The position numbers and the translations under genes are program-made. DNA of 64,000 nucleotides from Tsukamurella pseudospumae (GTDB lineage Bacteria; Actinomycetota; Actinomycetes; Mycobacteriales; Mycobacteriaceae): NCBI RefSeq assembly GCF_001575205.1, contig NZ_LSRE01000001.1, positions 62,001 to 126,000 of the forward strand. Direction: 5' to 3'. The notes under the pieces are model-generated. The model did not search any database. It was not told the origin of the DNA and saw only the letters and a program-made list of their open reading frames with translations. Shown piece by piece: positions 16,393 to 25,989 of the stretch (within the stretch, counting starts at the first letter, position 1; every line of letters starts with the position of its first letter).

Positions 16393-16860
16393 GTGGACGC
16401 CGTGACGCAGTCAACTCAGCCAAGCTTCTGCCCCACGAGGCGCGCCGTCCTGGCGGCACTCCCCGGTATCGCGATCCTGCCCGTCGCGGTGGCCTGTGGA
16501 ACGTCGTCGAACTCCGGGGACACCTCGTCGGGCTCGACCCCGGGGACCACGACCGGCGCCGGGAACGGTGGAGCCGCCAAGGTCGCCGTCGATCAGGTCC
16601 CGGTGGGCAACGCCGTCGTCATCGCGGGCCCCAAGCCCTATGTCGTGGCCCAGCCGACCGCGGGGAAGTTCGTCGCCTTCGACGCGTCCTGCACGCACCG
16701 CGGCACGACGGTCGCCGCGAGCGAGGGGCTCACGCTGGAATGCCCGGCCCACGGCAGCAGGTTCGACGGTGCCACGGGTGCCGTCGAGAGGGGCCCCGCG
16801 GCCTCCCCGCTCGCCGCGGTCCCGGTGCGTCGCGAGGGCGACCAACTGCTGGTCGGGTGA
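16393..16860 (+). CDS. Rieske [2Fe-2S] lipoprotein
   Basis: 155 residues from the leaderless GTG. A twin-arginine-like signal (PTRRAVLAALPG) and a lipobox-like AVACG near residues 32-36 suggest export of a folded protein anchored by lipid. The Rieske cluster ligands are CTHRG near residue 101 and CPAHGSRF near 118, lacking the extra disulfide pair of cytochrome bc1 Rieske proteins. A Ser/Gly/Thr linker joins anchor and domain. It probably passes electrons at the outer face of the membrane; the partner is unknown. Confidence 0.88.
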   Translation: MDAVTQSTQPSFCPTRRAVLAALPGIAILPVAVACGTSSNSGDTSSGSTPGTTTGAGNGGAAKVAVDQVPVGNAVVIAGPKPYVVAQPTAGKFVAFDASCTHRGTTVAASEGLTLECPAHGSRFDGATGAVERGPAASPLAAVPVRREGDQLLVG

Positions 16861-16877
16861 TAGATCTGGACCGTGAA

Positions 16878-16893
16878 GCTACCGCGGGGTAGC
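16878..16893 (+). terminator. Small stem-loop after the Rieske gene
   Basis: GCTACC and GGTAGC pair around GCGG, 17 bases after the stop. Short and without a T-run, so a weak terminator or an operator for the downstream monooxygenase. Confidence 0.35.
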
Positions 16894-16971
16894 ATTGCGG
16901 ACAACCGTTATTGACTCGGTCTCAGTAGGCAGCCGCTACGGGGCCGTCACGACTGAAACGAGGTGGCTCCC

Positions 16972-18456
16972 GTGGCCAATCCCGAGGCGATCTACAAGGA
17001 CGTGCTCATCGTGGGTGCCGGGCTCGCCGGCATCGACACGGCGTACCGCGTCTCCAACGAGGTGCCGCAGTTCAGCTACGCGATCCTCGAGCAGCGCGCC
17101 GAGATGGGCGGCACCTGGGACCTGTTCAAGTACCCGGGCATCCGCTCCGACTCCGACATCTTCAGCCTGAGCTACCCCTTCCTCCCGTGGAAGGGCACCA
17201 ACCGCCTCGCGAGCGGCCCCGAGATCAAGGCGTACATCGAAGAGGCGGCCGCGAAGTTCGGCATCGACAAGAACATCAGCTTCAAGACCAAGGTCGGCAC
17301 CGTCGACTTCGACACCCGCACCGACCTGTGGACCGTCACCGCCGAGCGCGACGGCGAGCCGGTCGTGTACACGTCGCGGTTCCTCGTCGCCTGCACCGGC
17401 TACTACAACTACGACGCCGGCTACGAGCCGCCCTTCCCCGGTATCGACACCTTCCAGGGCCAGGTCGTGCACCCGCAGCACTGGCCCGAGGACCTGGACT
17501 ACAAGGGCAAGAAGGTCGTGGTCATCGGCTCCGGCGCCACGGCCATCACCCTCATCCCCTCGATGGCCGACGACGTCGAGCACATCACCATGCTGCAGCG
17601 CTCCCCCACCTACGTGCTGCCGGTCCCCAACGCCGACCCGCTGACGATGTTCGGCGCGAAGGTGCTGCCCGCGGCCGTCTCGCACAACATCACGCGCAAT
17701 GTCAACGCCGTGATCAACGTGGGCCAGTACGTGCTGGCTCGGTCGTTCCCGAAGACCTCGCGCAAGTTCCTGCGCAAGCTCAACCAGAGCCTGCTGCCCG
17801 AGGGATACGACGTCGACGTGCACTTCAAGCCCAAGTACGAGCCGTGGGACCAGCGCCTGTGCGTCGTGCCGAACGGCGATCTGTTCAAGACGATCCGCGA
17901 CGGTAAGGCCGAGGTCGTCACCGACACGATCGACACCTTCACCGAGAAGGGCATCCGCCTGGCGTCGGGTCGCGAGCTCGAGGCGGACATCGTCATCACG
18001 GCGACCGGCCTGCAGTTGCTCGCGTTCGGCGGGGTCGAGGTCAATGTCGACGGGGCGCCGATCAAGCCCAACGACAAGTTCGCGTTCGGCGGCTACATGC
18101 TCGAGGGCGTGCCGAACTTCGCCTTCATCATCGGCTACACGAACAACTCGTGGACGCTGCGCGCCGACATCTCGGCCCGCGGCATCGCGCGTCTGCTCAG
18201 CCACATGGTCATCAAGGGCTACACGCACGTCGAGCCCGAGGTCGGCGGTCAGGTGCTCACCGAGCACCCCGCTCTCGACCTCAGCTCCGGCTACGTGCAG
18301 CGCTCGCCCGACGCGATGCCGAAGGCCGCCACCGAGCAGCCGTGGATGATCCGGCACAACTTCGTGCTGGACTCGCTCGACTACCGCCGCTCGCGGGTCG
18401 ATGCGCCCGAGCTGAAGTTCGGCACCACCCCGGCACCGTCGAAGGCCGGCGTCTAG
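16972..18456 (+). CDS. EthA/MymA-like flavin monooxygenase (type I Baeyer-Villiger)
   Basis: 494 residues from GTG 16972, which has GAGG eight bases upstream; GTG 16963 is also in frame. FAD motif GAGLAGIDTA near residue 13, the MGGTWDLFKYPGIRSDSD block, the Baeyer-Villiger fingerprint FQGQVVHPQHWP near 160, NADPH motif GSGATA near 184, and LPEGYDVDVHFKPKYEPWDQ. The closeness to mycobacterial EthA is strong, but in EthA the TetR repressor EthR is divergent; here no such gene is adjacent. It oxidises ketones and thioamide drugs in relatives. Confidence 0.88.
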   Translation: MANPEAIYKDVLIVGAGLAGIDTAYRVSNEVPQFSYAILEQRAEMGGTWDLFKYPGIRSDSDIFSLSYPFLPWKGTNRLASGPEIKAYIEEAAAKFGIDKNISFKTKVGTVDFDTRTDLWTVTAERDGEPVVYTSRFLVACTGYYNYDAGYEPPFPGIDTFQGQVVHPQHWPEDLDYKGKKVVVIGSGATAITLIPSMADDVEHITMLQRSPTYVLPVPNADPLTMFGAKVLPAAVSHNITRNVNAVINVGQYVLARSFPKTSRKFLRKLNQSLLPEGYDVDVHFKPKYEPWDQRLCVVPNGDLFKTIRDGKAEVVTDTIDTFTEKGIRLASGRELEADIVITATGLQLLAFGGVEVNVDGAPIKPNDKFAFGGYMLEGVPNFAFIIGYTNNSWTLRADISARGIARLLSHMVIKGYTHVEPEVGGQVLTEHPALDLSSGYVQRSPDAMPKAATEQPWMIRHNFVLDSLDYRRSRVDAPELKFGTTPAPSKAGV

Positions 18457-18469
18457 TCCCCGCAACGCG

Positions 18470-18507
18470 AAGAACCCGCCCCGGATGCTTCCGGGGCGGG
18501 TTCTTTC
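18470..18507. terminator. Strong bidirectional terminator
   Basis: AGAACCCGCCCCGG and CCGGGGCGGGTTCT pair over 14 bp around ATGCTT, then TT on the plus strand and A-rich bases before it. It serves the monooxygenase and the convergent L,D-transpeptidase. Confidence 0.85.
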
Positions 18508-18520
18508 GTCTCACGGACGC

Positions 18521-19165
18521 TCAGGAGCCGGGGGTGTAGGTGCCACCCACGGTGTTGCGCACCACGATCGGCGAGCCGATCGGGAAGTTGTCGTAGAAGT
18601 ACTTGCCGTTGGCGGTGCTCACGTTGAGGCAGCCGTGGCTGGCGTTGGACACGCCCTGCTGGTTCACCGACCACGGGGCGGCGTGCACGAAGATGCCGCT
18701 CCAGGACATGCGCGTGGCGTACTCCACGTAGGTGCGGTAGCCCTCCGGCGAATCGACCGGGACGCCGTACGTGGACGAGTCCATGTACATGTCGCGGAGC
18801 TTCTCCATCGTGTAGTACGTGCCGTTCGGCGTGGGGTGCTTGTCGGTACCCATCGACGTGGGCATCGTCTTGACGACCTCGCCGTTGTGCCAGACGGTGA
18901 TCTGCTTGGTGTTGTCGTCCGCGAGCGCGACCCAGCCGGTCTTCGTGGCGACCGGCGGTGCCGGGTTCCCGGCGGCCGGCTCCGTGGTCGACGCACTGCT
19001 CGTCGAATCGCCCGACGGCTTCGGCTTCGGCTTCGACGGCGTGGGAGCCGCGCCCGCGGCAGCCGTGGCAGCGGTGGCCGCGACGAGCGCTGCGGCGGCG
19101 CCGGCGCCGAGACGGGCGAACCCGCGGCGCGAGACGCCGGTGGCGCCCAGGTGGCGGTCAGTCAT
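18521..19165 (-). CDS. L,D-transpeptidase (YkuD domain), Tat-type signal
   Basis: 214 residues; ATG with GGAGGAACAACG upstream. SRRGFARLG followed by an Ala-rich core is a twin-arginine-type leader. A Pro/Lys/Ser linker leads to the YkuD domain (residues 77-210), with the catalytic SHGCLNV near 180 and the upstream histidine in [10 protein letters not shown]. These enzymes make 3-3 cross-links in peptidoglycan. It lacks the immunoglobulin-like domains of the mycobacterial Ldt proteins, so it resembles the short form. Confidence 0.88.
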   Translation of the reverse strand: MTDRHLGATGVSRRGFARLGAGAAAALVAATAATAAAGAAPTPSKPKPKPSGDSTSSASTTEPAAGNPAPPVATKTGWVALADDNTKQITVWHNGEVVKTMPTSMGTDKHPTPNGTYYTMEKLRDMYMDSSTYGVPVDSPEGYRTYVEYATRMSWSGIFVHAAPWSVNQQGVSNASHGCLNVSTANGKYFYDNFPIGSPIVVRNTVGGTYTPGS

Positions 19166-19203
19166 CGTTGTTCCTCCTGCGGTATCAAGCCTTGCGCACG
19201 ATT

Positions 19204-19809
19204 CTACGGGTTCCTACGCCCTGGTGAAGAAATCCCTGAACCGGAGCTGAGGATCACACCGCCCGCGTTCAGCGCCCAGTGGGTCACAAATCCAGGCCAC
19301 CACCTGCGGGTTCGTCGGACGAGGGTGTCCAGGACCGCCCCGAATGCCGTTGTGACGACGATTGTCGGAAATACGGGGTCGTGCGCCGCCCGCGCGGCCC
19401 CGACATGCCACAGTCCGAATGTCAGCGGACCGCCGATGACACCCGCCGGCCGCCCGAACGCCGCCTCCAGAGCGGGCGTCAGGGCGCCGCGGAAGAGGAG
19501 CTCCTCGGGCAGCGCGGTGCCGAGCGGGATGTCCACGAACGCCCACTTCATCCGGTTCGACGGTGCCTCCCTCGCCACGGGCTCGACCAACGCGAGCCCG
19601 CCGCCGGCCAGGACGACACCCACGGCGACGCCCGGCACCGTCGGGACGACGAAGCGGGCGAGCGCCGCGTCCGCGAGGCAGAACCCCAGCGTGGCCGCGG
19701 AGCGCGCGTCGCGGTCCCAGCCGTACCTGCTCGCCAGTCGCGGCAGAACCGCGTTGGACCATGCGACGGCGGCGCCGGCCGCCAGGACCGCAGCCCCGCG
19801 GGCGCTCAC
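19204..19809 (-). CDS. CPBP-family intramembrane metalloprotease
   Basis: About 201 residues if it starts at GTG 19809, whose GTGA overlaps the stop of the upstream gene; an ATG at 19824 is also possible. Several membrane helices. The CPBP/Abi motifs are EELLFRG, FGLWHVG and THWALN, giving glutamates and histidines for zinc. Relatives process membrane-bound peptides or prenyl proteins. Coupled to the alpha/beta hydrolase-like lipoprotein. Confidence 0.85.
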   Translation of the reverse strand: MSARGAAVLAAGAAVAWSNAVLPRLASRYGWDRDARSAATLGFCLADAALARFVVPTVPGVAVGVVLAGGGLALVEPVAREAPSNRMKWAFVDIPLGTALPEELLFRGALTPALEAAFGRPAGVIGGPLTFGLWHVGAARAAHDPVFPTIVVTTAFGAVLDTLVRRTRRWWPGFVTHWALNAGGVILSSGSGISSPGRRNP

Positions 19810-20618
19810 TGCATCGAGATCCACGAGCCCAGCGACTGGAACAGGCCCGCCGAGAAGAGCAGGTCCGAGCCGTACTTCGCGGGATCGCGCGAGGCGTCCT
19901 CCTGCAGCGCGTGGCTGACACCGCGCAGCCGCACGTAGTTCGCGTGCGTCCCGGTCATCACGTCGGCGAGGTCCTGGACGGCGCCGCAGTCCACCGCGAT
20001 GTCGGCGTCGGAGCAGGAGATGATGTTGTGCTTCTGCGGTGGCAGGGCCATCGCGCTCTGCAGCGGGTCGGGCGCGCCGGCGGGCAGGTTCCCCAGGACG
20101 GGCTCGATCAGACCGATCGGCACTGCGCCGCGCCCCGTCCTCCCCGATCCCAGCGCGAGCGCCAGCGGCGCTGCGGAGCCGTGTCCCACGGCGAGCAGCC
20201 GGTCGTCGCCGAGGCCCGCCTTGTCCGCCAGGGCGGACAGGGCCTTGCCCGCGCGGTCGAGCTGTTGGGCGTAGTCCGGCACGGCCGACGGCGCACCGTC
20301 GAACCGCAGGGACGCGACGCCGAGCTGGGCGAGCATGACCGACAATTCCTCGGCCGCCACCTGACCCGCCTTGTCGGGCCCCGCGAGGATGAGGGCGGCG
20401 CGCAGCCGTCCCGGCGAGCGGGGCGCGACGTAGACGGCGCTACCGGCGTCGACGGGCACCTGGACCGCGGATTCGCTCCAGTCGGCGGGCAGGGCGCCGG
20501 GTGCGGGCGGGGCCGGTGGGACGGAGACGACGGGCGTGGCCGCGTCCGTGGAGCAGGCACCGACGGCGAGCAGCACCGCCGCGATCACCGCGGCGATCCG
20601 GATCCGGGCGGGGGTCAT
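19806..20618 (-). CDS. Alpha/beta-hydrolase-like lipoprotein
   Basis: 270 residues with a lipobox LAVGAC ending near residue 21. After a Pro-rich linker the chain follows an alpha/beta-hydrolase pattern: ALILAGPD, SLRFDG and a nucleophile-like AVGHGSAAPLALALG near residue 140, with a late GVSHALQ that could supply the histidine. Several cysteines (ISCSDADIAVDCG) may form a disulfide outside the membrane. Substrate unknown. Confidence 0.7.
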   Translation of the reverse strand: MTPARIRIAAVIAAVLLAVGACSTDAATPVVSVPPAPPAPGALPADWSESAVQVPVDAGSAVYVAPRSPGRLRAALILAGPDKAGQVAAEELSVMLAQLGVASLRFDGAPSAVPDYAQQLDRAGKALSALADKAGLGDDRLLAVGHGSAAPLALALGSGRTGRGAVPIGLIEPVLGNLPAGAPDPLQSAMALPPQKHNIISCSDADIAVDCGAVQDLADVMTGTHANYVRLRGVSHALQEDASRDPAKYGSDLLFSAGLFQSLGSWISMQ

Positions 20619-20660
20619 CGACTGCCTCTCGTTCGTCGTGCAAGTGTCGTCCGTGCTCGG

Positions 20661-20996
20661 TCAGCGCAGGCGTTCCGCGGCGCGCGCGGTTTCCACGAGA
20701 CGGTCCGCGAGCTCGGCCAGTTCGTCCATCGGGGCGCCCTCGGCGATCGCGGTCCGCACGTCCTCCGCCGCGCATCTCACCTCGAACATACGCTCCCCCA
20801 CCGCCTCCGCCTCGTCCGCGGTGAGCACCACGGAATCCTCGGGCAGCGCCGTGCCGGCGAGTGTCAGGCGCGCCTCGTAGGCGCGCTGCCGACACGACCG
20901 GCGGCAGTACTTGCGGGTCCGGCCCGGCCCCTCGGAGACGACCTCGCGGCCGCACCAGGCGCAGGCCGCGGACCTGCGGCGGCGGGAGGTGCTCAT
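20661..20996 (-). CDS. Small zinc-ribbon-like protein, 111 aa
   Basis: ATG with GGAG nearby. The N-terminus is very basic (STSRRRRSA) and holds CAWCGREV...RKYCRRSCRQRAYEAR, a four-cysteine zinc-binding pattern common in actinobacterial proteins of unknown role. The rest is two acidic helices. It could bind nucleic acid or pair with the transcription factor gene opposite. In Mycobacteriales a gene of this type is often found next to rbpA. Confidence 0.65.
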   Translation of the reverse strand: MSTSRRRRSAACAWCGREVVSEGPGRTRKYCRRSCRQRAYEARLTLAGTALPEDSVVLTADEAEAVGERMFEVRCAAEDVRTAIAEGAPMDELAELADRLVETARAAERLR

Positions 20997-21053
20997 AGGA
21001 CTTCACTCCGGTAGGCTGGGAATGTTCGGCGTAGGCCAGATGTTGGGAGAAGC

Positions 21054-21389
21054 ATGGCAGATCGAGTTCTACGGGGCAGCCGCCTGGGTGCGGTGAGCTA
21101 TGAGACGGATCGGGACCACGACCTCGCTCCGCGCCGCATCGCGCGGTACCGCACCGATAACGGTGAGGAGTTCGACGTTCCGTTCGCGGATGATGCGGAA
21201 CTCCCCGGTACCTGGCTGTGCAAGAACGGCCTCGAGGGCACCCTGATCGACGGTGTGGCGCCGGAGGAGAAGAAGGCGAAGCCGCCGCGCACCCACTGGG
21301 ACATGCTGCTGGAGCGGCGGTCCGAGGGTGAGCTGGAGGAGCTGCTCAAGGAGCGGCTGGACCTGCTCAAGGCGCGTCGCGGCAAGTAG
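21054..21389 (+). CDS. rbpA: RNA polymerase-binding protein RbpA
   Basis: 111 residues; ATG with GGGAGAAG before it. The whole chain follows RbpA: MADRVLRGSRLGAVSYETDR tail, the core domain with TWLCKNG, the basic linker (KKAKPPRTHW) and the sigma-interacting helix DMLLERRSEGELEELLKERL. RbpA binds the beta subunit and group 1/2 sigma factors, stabilises the open complex and affects rifampicin tolerance. A TAGGCT at 21012-21017 may be its -10. A strong terminator follows. Confidence 0.97.
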   Translation: MADRVLRGSRLGAVSYETDRDHDLAPRRIARYRTDNGEEFDVPFADDAELPGTWLCKNGLEGTLIDGVAPEEKKAKPPRTHWDMLLERRSEGELEELLKERLDLLKARRGK

Positions 21390-21411
21390 CCGCAGGGATC
21401 CATCGCACGAG

Positions 21412-21449
21412 AAACGGGCGGCCCCGGAGTGATCCGGGGCCGCCCGTTT
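21412..21449. terminator. Strong bidirectional terminator between rbpA and ppm1
   Basis: A perfect 17-bp stem: AAACGGGCGGCCCCGGA, loop GTGA, then its complement ending in CGTTT. The A-run on one side and T-run on the other let it work for both convergent genes. Confidence 0.9.
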
Positions 21450-21476
21450 GTGTTACTTGTCAAGTTAGAAGGCGCG

Positions 21477-22235
21477 CTACTTGCCCAGTAGGCGCGCAAT
21501 CTTGCGCTTGCGCGCCCGGTAGCCCCACTTCGGCACCAGGGTCGCGGCCTCCTTGACGATCGACCCGCTCATCTTCGAGTCGCCGATGACGCGCTCGGTG
21601 AAGGTGATGGGTACCTCGACCACGGTGAAGCCCGCCTGCACGGCGCGCCAGGTGAGGTCGATCTGGAAGCCGTAGCCCAGCGACTCGACCTGGTCCAGGC
21701 CGAGGCCCTCCAGCGTCTCGCGGCGGAAGGCCTTGTAGCCGCCGGTGATGTCCCGGATGCGGGTGCCGAGGATCACCTGGCTGTAGACATTGCCGCCGCG
21801 CGAGATCAATTGGCGCGACAGCGGCCAGTTCACAGTCTTGCCGCCGCGCACGTACCGCGAACCGATCACCAGGTCGGCCCCGGCGTCGATCGCGGCGAGA
21901 TGCCGTTCCAACTGCTCGGGGGCGTGCGAACCGTCGGCGTCCATCTCCACGATCACGCGGTAGTCGCGCTCGAGGGCCCACCGGAATCCGGCGATGTACG
22001 CGCCGCCGAGACCGTTCTTCTCGGCGCGGTGCAGGACGTGGATCCGCGGGTCCTCGGCGGCCAGCGAGTCGGCGAGGTCGCCGGTCCCGTCGGGGCTGTT
22101 GTCGTCGACCACGAGCACGTCGACCTCGGGCTGCGCCTTGTGCAGCCGGCCCACGATGAGCGGCAGATTCTCCAGCTCGTTGTACGTGGGGATGATCACC
22201 AGCGTCTTCGACGACGGCGCTGACGGCTCGCTCAT
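21477..22235 (-). CDS. ppm1: Polyprenol monophosphomannose synthase Ppm1
   Basis: 252 residues, GT-A glycosyltransferase family 2: [27 protein letters not shown] and the metal site [11 protein letters not shown] near residue 97, then [11 protein letters not shown]. It transfers mannose from GDP-mannose to polyprenyl phosphate, the donor for lipomannan, lipoarabinomannan and protein mannosylation. The ATG overlaps the lnt stop as ATGA. In M. tuberculosis the two activities are one fused protein; here they are separate but coupled. Confidence 0.95.
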   Translation of the reverse strand: MSEPSAPSSKTLVIIPTYNELENLPLIVGRLHKAQPEVDVLVVDDNSPDGTGDLADSLAAEDPRIHVLHRAEKNGLGGAYIAGFRWALERDYRVIVEMDADGSHAPEQLERHLAAIDAGADLVIGSRYVRGGKTVNWPLSRQLISRGGNVYSQVILGTRIRDITGGYKAFRRETLEGLGLDQVESLGYGFQIDLTWRAVQAGFTVVEVPITFTERVIGDSKMSGSIVKEAATLVPKWGYRARKRKIARLLGK

Positions 22236-23767
22236 GCAGATTCCTCGGTCCGATTCAGGGGCGTGTATCGGAGTCCATCGTGCCTTATCGCGATCGCGAT
22301 ACCGCACAGGGCCACCAGGAGCAGCACCACCTCGCCCCAATCCCCCAGCCGCGCGGCCGGGGTGAGGCCGCCGCGCAGCCGGATCGTCTCCACGAGGTGC
22401 GCGTTCGTCCAGATCGAGGTCTGCGCCGCGACCTCGCCGTCGGGGCGGACGAGCGCGCTGACGCCCGTCGTCGCGGCGACCACGACGTCGCGGTCCAGCT
22501 CGACGGCCCGCACCCGGGACATGCCGAGCTGTTGGTAGGTCATGCCCGTACGGCCGAAGGTCGCGTTGTTGGTGGGCACCGTCAGCACCTGCGCGCCGCC
22601 CAGCACCGATCCGCGCAGCGCCCGGTCGAAGGCGACCTCGTAGCAGGTCGCGACGCCGAGCGGCACCTCGTTCGGGTGCACCACACCCGTGCCGGTGCCG
22701 GGCGTGAAATCGTTCGCCAGATCCACGTAGTCGCTGAACATCCGGAAGAAGCCGCGCATCGGCATGGTCTCCCCGAAGGGCTGCAGGATCGCCTTGTCGT
22801 GCCGTTCGAGTGCGCCGTTCGGGCCGATCAGGATCATGCTGTTGTAGTACTTGCCGGTCCCGTCGTAGTGGACGGTCCCGACGAGGATCGGGGCGCGGAC
22901 GTCGGCGGCCGCCGCGGCCAGCCGTGCCGCGACCGCGGGGTCGCGCTCGGGCGAGACGTCGGAGCTGTTCTCCGGCCAGATCACCACGTCCGGCTGCTGC
23001 TGCCTGCCCTCCCGCACCTCCGTTGCCAGACGGTGCGTCTCGGTCAGATGGTTGGTCAGCACGGCCTCGCGCTGGGTCGCGACGTCCCAGCGCTGCTCGG
23101 GCACGTTCCCCTGGATCGCCGCTATGGTCACGGTCCGCCCGTCCGACGGTCCGCCCACGAACGGCCAGGCCGCCGCCGTCGCGATGCCGGTCAGGGCCAC
23201 GGCCGCCACGGGCAGCAGGTCCGCCCGACGGTCCGCCCTGCGCACCAGGGCGATCCCCGCCGCGGCGAGGGACGCGCCGACCAGGGCGACCGCGAAGCTC
23301 AGGCCCGGCGCCCCGACGTACCGGGCGAGGGCGAGCAGCGGACCGTCGGCCTGGCTGAACGCGAGCCGCCCCCACGGGAAGCCCCCGAACGGGAAGGATG
23401 CGCGAGCCCACTCGGTGACGGAGAACGCTGCGGCGACCCACACGGGACCGCCCGGGACGCGCGCCACGCGGGTCGCGATGAGGCCGAACGCGCCGTAGTA
23501 CAGGGCGCAGACGACGCCCAGCCCGATCCAGGGCAGGGCGCCGACCATCGAGTCGATCCACTTGAGCAGGGGAACGAAGAGGCCGACGCCGGCGAGGAAG
23601 CCGTAGCCGAAGCCGCCGCGCAGCGTCGGCCGCTCGCGGGTGGCGAGGACGGCGACCAGGGTCGCGACGCCGAGCGGTGCGAGCCACCACAGCCCGGCGG
23701 GCGGGAAGGCGAAGAACAGCGCGACGCCGGCGAGGAGGCTCGCGCCCGCGCGGAGCAGGACTCTCAC
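22232..23767 (-). CDS. lnt: Apolipoprotein N-acyltransferase
   Basis: 511 residues from a GTG that overlaps the upstream stop (GTGA). Residues 1-200 hold about six membrane helices; residues 210-480 are a nitrilase-like domain. The catalytic Glu-Lys-Cys are in [19 protein letters not shown] and ATCYEVAFD. Lnt adds a third acyl chain to lipoproteins on the outer face of the membrane. In mycobacteria Lnt and Ppm1 form one protein or complex, which fits the operon with ppm1. Confidence 0.93.
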   Translation of the reverse strand: MRVLLRAGASLLAGVALFFAFPPAGLWWLAPLGVATLVAVLATRERPTLRGGFGYGFLAGVGLFVPLLKWIDSMVGALPWIGLGVVCALYYGAFGLIATRVARVPGGPVWVAAAFSVTEWARASFPFGGFPWGRLAFSQADGPLLALARYVGAPGLSFAVALVGASLAAAGIALVRRADRRADLLPVAAVALTGIATAAAWPFVGGPSDGRTVTIAAIQGNVPEQRWDVATQREAVLTNHLTETHRLATEVREGRQQQPDVVIWPENSSDVSPERDPAVAARLAAAAADVRAPILVGTVHYDGTGKYYNSMILIGPNGALERHDKAILQPFGETMPMRGFFRMFSDYVDLANDFTPGTGTGVVHPNEVPLGVATCYEVAFDRALRGSVLGGAQVLTVPTNNATFGRTGMTYQQLGMSRVRAVELDRDVVVAATTGVSALVRPDGEVAAQTSIWTNAHLVETIRLRGGLTPAARLGDWGEVVLLLVALCGIAIAIRHDGLRYTPLNRTEESA

Positions 23768-25326
23768 GCCGCGAACACCGTCCGGCCGCCGACCACCGTG
23801 CGCAGGCACCGCGGCAGGCGGGCGCCCGGCGCGAGGTCGGGCAGCGGCGCGACGCCCGCGCGGGGGTCCGTCGACCAGCGTTGCACGGCGTCCGACGGTG
23901 CCCGCACCACCAGCTCGTCGGCGTCCCAGACCGCGAAGGTCGCCGGCGCGCCGGGGACCAGGGTGCCGGCCACGCCGTCGCGCACTCCCCCGGCCCGCCA
24001 CGCCCCCCGGGTGGCGGCGGCGAAGGCGGCACGGGGGCTCACGGCGCTCCCCGCGGTATGGTGCTGCGTCGCGGCGCGGAGAGATCCCCACGGGTCGAGC
24101 GGGGTGACGGGAGAGTCCGACGAGAACGCGAGCGGCACCGCGTTCTTGGCGAGCAGCGCGAAGTCGTTGAGGGACGCGGCGCGCTCGACGCCGAGCCGGC
24201 GCGCGTACATGCCGTCCGCGCCGCCCCAGAGCGCATCGAACTGCGGCTGCATCGAGGCGTTCACACCCCAGTCGCCGAGCTTGCGCGCCTCGTCGGCCGA
24301 GACCATCTCGGCGTGTTCGACGCGGTGCCCGCACGACGCGACCCGCGGCCCGCCGAACACGTTGACCGCCGCCTCGAACGCGGCGACCACCCGCGCGACG
24401 GCGGCGTCGCCGATGGCGTGGAATCCGGCCTGGATCCTGGCCTCCGTGCAGGCCAGGACGTGCGCGGTCACCGTCTCCTGGTCGAGGTACGCCACGCCGT
24501 TGGACGGTGCGTCCGCGTACGGCGCGTGCAGCAGCGCGGTACGGCTGCCGAGGGAGCCGTCCACGAAGAGGTCGCCGGCCAGGCCGTCGGCGCCGGTGCG
24601 GTAGATGAGTGCGCGAGCGTGGTCGGCGTCGCGGGCCGCCTCGCCCCAATAGCGGCGGACGCGCACCCCGTGGTCGAGGGCGCTGACCAGGGTGAAGTCG
24701 CGTTCCCCTGCGATGTCCGGCCCGCCGCACTCGTGGACGGCGGCGATCCCGGCGGCGGCGGCCGCGTCGAGGGCCGCACGCTGCGCCGCGGTTATCTGTG
24801 CGTCGGTGAGGGCGGCGCTCGCGGCGGCGCGGACGGCGTGGTGCGCGGCGGCGGTGAGCGGACCGTCGGACGAGTAGCCCTCGAGGTCAGGCAGGCCCGG
24901 GACGAGGGCCCGCAGTGCGGTGCTGGCCTGGGCGGAGTGCTCGTCGACGCGGGCGGCGTAGATCACGCGGTGCTCGTCCAGGTCGGTGCGCTGCAGCGGC
25001 CGGTCCCAGACGGTGTCGTCCCAGCCGCGGGCGATCACCGTGTCGCCCGGGGCCGCGGCGAGCGCGGTCCGGACCGCGTCGTGGCCGCCGCCGAGGTCGG
25101 GGCCGGTCAATGTGAGCCCCGTGGCGGTGAGATGGACGTGCGTGTCCACGAACGCGGGGGCGACGAAGGCACCGTCGAGCGCGGTGACCGGCAGGTCCGG
25201 GTGCAGCGCGCGGGCGGCGCGGTCCTCCCCGATCCAGGTGATGACGCCGTTCTCCACCGCGATCGCGGTGGCCGAGGTGGACGTGGGCGTGTAGATCCGC
25301 CCGCCGACGAGCAGTTCGGTGGTCAC
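23764..25326 (-). CDS. YtcJ-like amidohydrolase
   Basis: 520 residues from a GTG. Amidohydrolase barrel: metal motif [12 protein letters not shown] near residue 60, then [37 protein letters not shown] and the conserved [16 protein letters not shown] near 385. YtcJ/NfdA-like proteins hydrolyse N-substituted formamides or related amides; the substrate here is unknown. The stop overlaps the lnt start, so the three genes form one transcript. Confidence 0.88.
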   Translation of the reverse strand: MTTELLVGGRIYTPTSTSATAIAVENGVITWIGEDRAARALHPDLPVTALDGAFVAPAFVDTHVHLTATGLTLTGPDLGGGHDAVRTALAAAPGDTVIARGWDDTVWDRPLQRTDLDEHRVIYAARVDEHSAQASTALRALVPGLPDLEGYSSDGPLTAAAHHAVRAAASAALTDAQITAAQRAALDAAAAAGIAAVHECGGPDIAGERDFTLVSALDHGVRVRRYWGEAARDADHARALIYRTGADGLAGDLFVDGSLGSRTALLHAPYADAPSNGVAYLDQETVTAHVLACTEARIQAGFHAIGDAAVARVVAAFEAAVNVFGGPRVASCGHRVEHAEMVSADEARKLGDWGVNASMQPQFDALWGGADGMYARRLGVERAASLNDFALLAKNAVPLAFSSDSPVTPLDPWGSLRAATQHHTAGSAVSPRAAFAAATRGAWRAGGVRDGVAGTLVPGAPATFAVWDADELVVRAPSDAVQRWSTDPRAGVAPLPDLAPGARLPRCLRTVVGGRTVFAA

Positions 25327-25340
25327 GGAGGACCAGTCTG

Positions 25341-25874
25341 CTACGCGGGCGGCAGCTCGCGGAACCCGGGCCGGGGGCCGGGGCCGCCCGGGCCGGTCAC
25401 GTCGACGATCGGGCCGTCGGTGCGCGCCGCGCCGGACACCACGTCGCCGTCGACGACGGTGCCGAATCCGCGGGGCTGCCCCGCGAGCACGGTGACCAGG
25501 CCGGATTCCTCCACGAACGAGGCGACGCGCTTGGCGCCGACATAGGCGACCACAGGGCGGACCACCGCGCGGACCGGCTTGACCAGGAGGAGCAGGCCGA
25601 GCGCCGTGCTGACCACGCCGGGCACGGCGAGGAGGAAGACCGACGTCGCGAGGATCGCGGTGTCCATGAGGGCCGGTCCGGCGGACCGCTGACCGTCGAG
25701 CGCCTCCCCGAGGTCACGGAGGACGCCCGCGGCCGTCCGTCGCAGCATGAGTACGCCGATTGCCGTGGCGGCGATCATCACCAGTAGAGCCCAGCCGAAA
25801 TTCAGCCAGGCCACCAAGCCGGCGAACGCCGCGATCTCCACGACGATGTAGGTCAGGAACGCGAAGAGCTTCAT
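25341..25874 (-). CDS. fxsA: FxsA-family cytoplasmic membrane protein
   Basis: 177 residues. Two N-terminal helices (FLTYIVVEIAAFAGLVAWL, then WALLVMIAATAIGVLML) and a third near residues 72-95, with RRTAAGVLRDLGEALDGQ between, are the FxsA pattern. The C-terminus is hydrophilic and Gly/Pro-rich. FxsA is known for helping cells exclude phage T7 when overproduced; its normal role is unclear. A homologue sits near ppm1 in M. tuberculosis. No good ribosome binding site; a long inverted repeat lies 42 bases upstream. Confidence 0.9.
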   Translation of the reverse strand: MKLFAFLTYIVVEIAAFAGLVAWLNFGWALLVMIAATAIGVLMLRRTAAGVLRDLGEALDGQRSAGPALMDTAILATSVFLLAVPGVVSTALGLLLLVKPVRAVVRPVVAYVGAKRVASFVEESGLVTVLAGQPRGFGTVVDGDVVSGAARTDGPIVDVTGPGGPGPRPGFRELPPA

Positions 25875-25916
25875 GCCCGTACAACGGCCGGAGATGTCCG
25901 AAAGTTCCCCTCCTCC

Positions 25917-25983
25917 TCGAATTGAACACCGTTATGGGGGGAGAACCTGCAGGTCGGATTCTCCATAACGGTGTTCAATTCGA
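25917..25983. repeat. Perfect 21-bp-arm inverted repeat between cobN and fxsA
   Basis: The arms 25917-25937 and 25963-25983 are exact complements (core GAATTGAACACCGTTATGG) around a 25-base loop that contains GGAGAA, a CCTGCAGG palindrome and TTCTCC. It starts seven bases after the cobN stop. The arms are under 50 percent GC in a GC-rich region and no T-run follows, unlike the other terminators here. It could be a terminator, a regulatory hairpin or a small mobile repeat. Confidence 0.75.
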
Positions 25984-25989
25984 AGGGGG

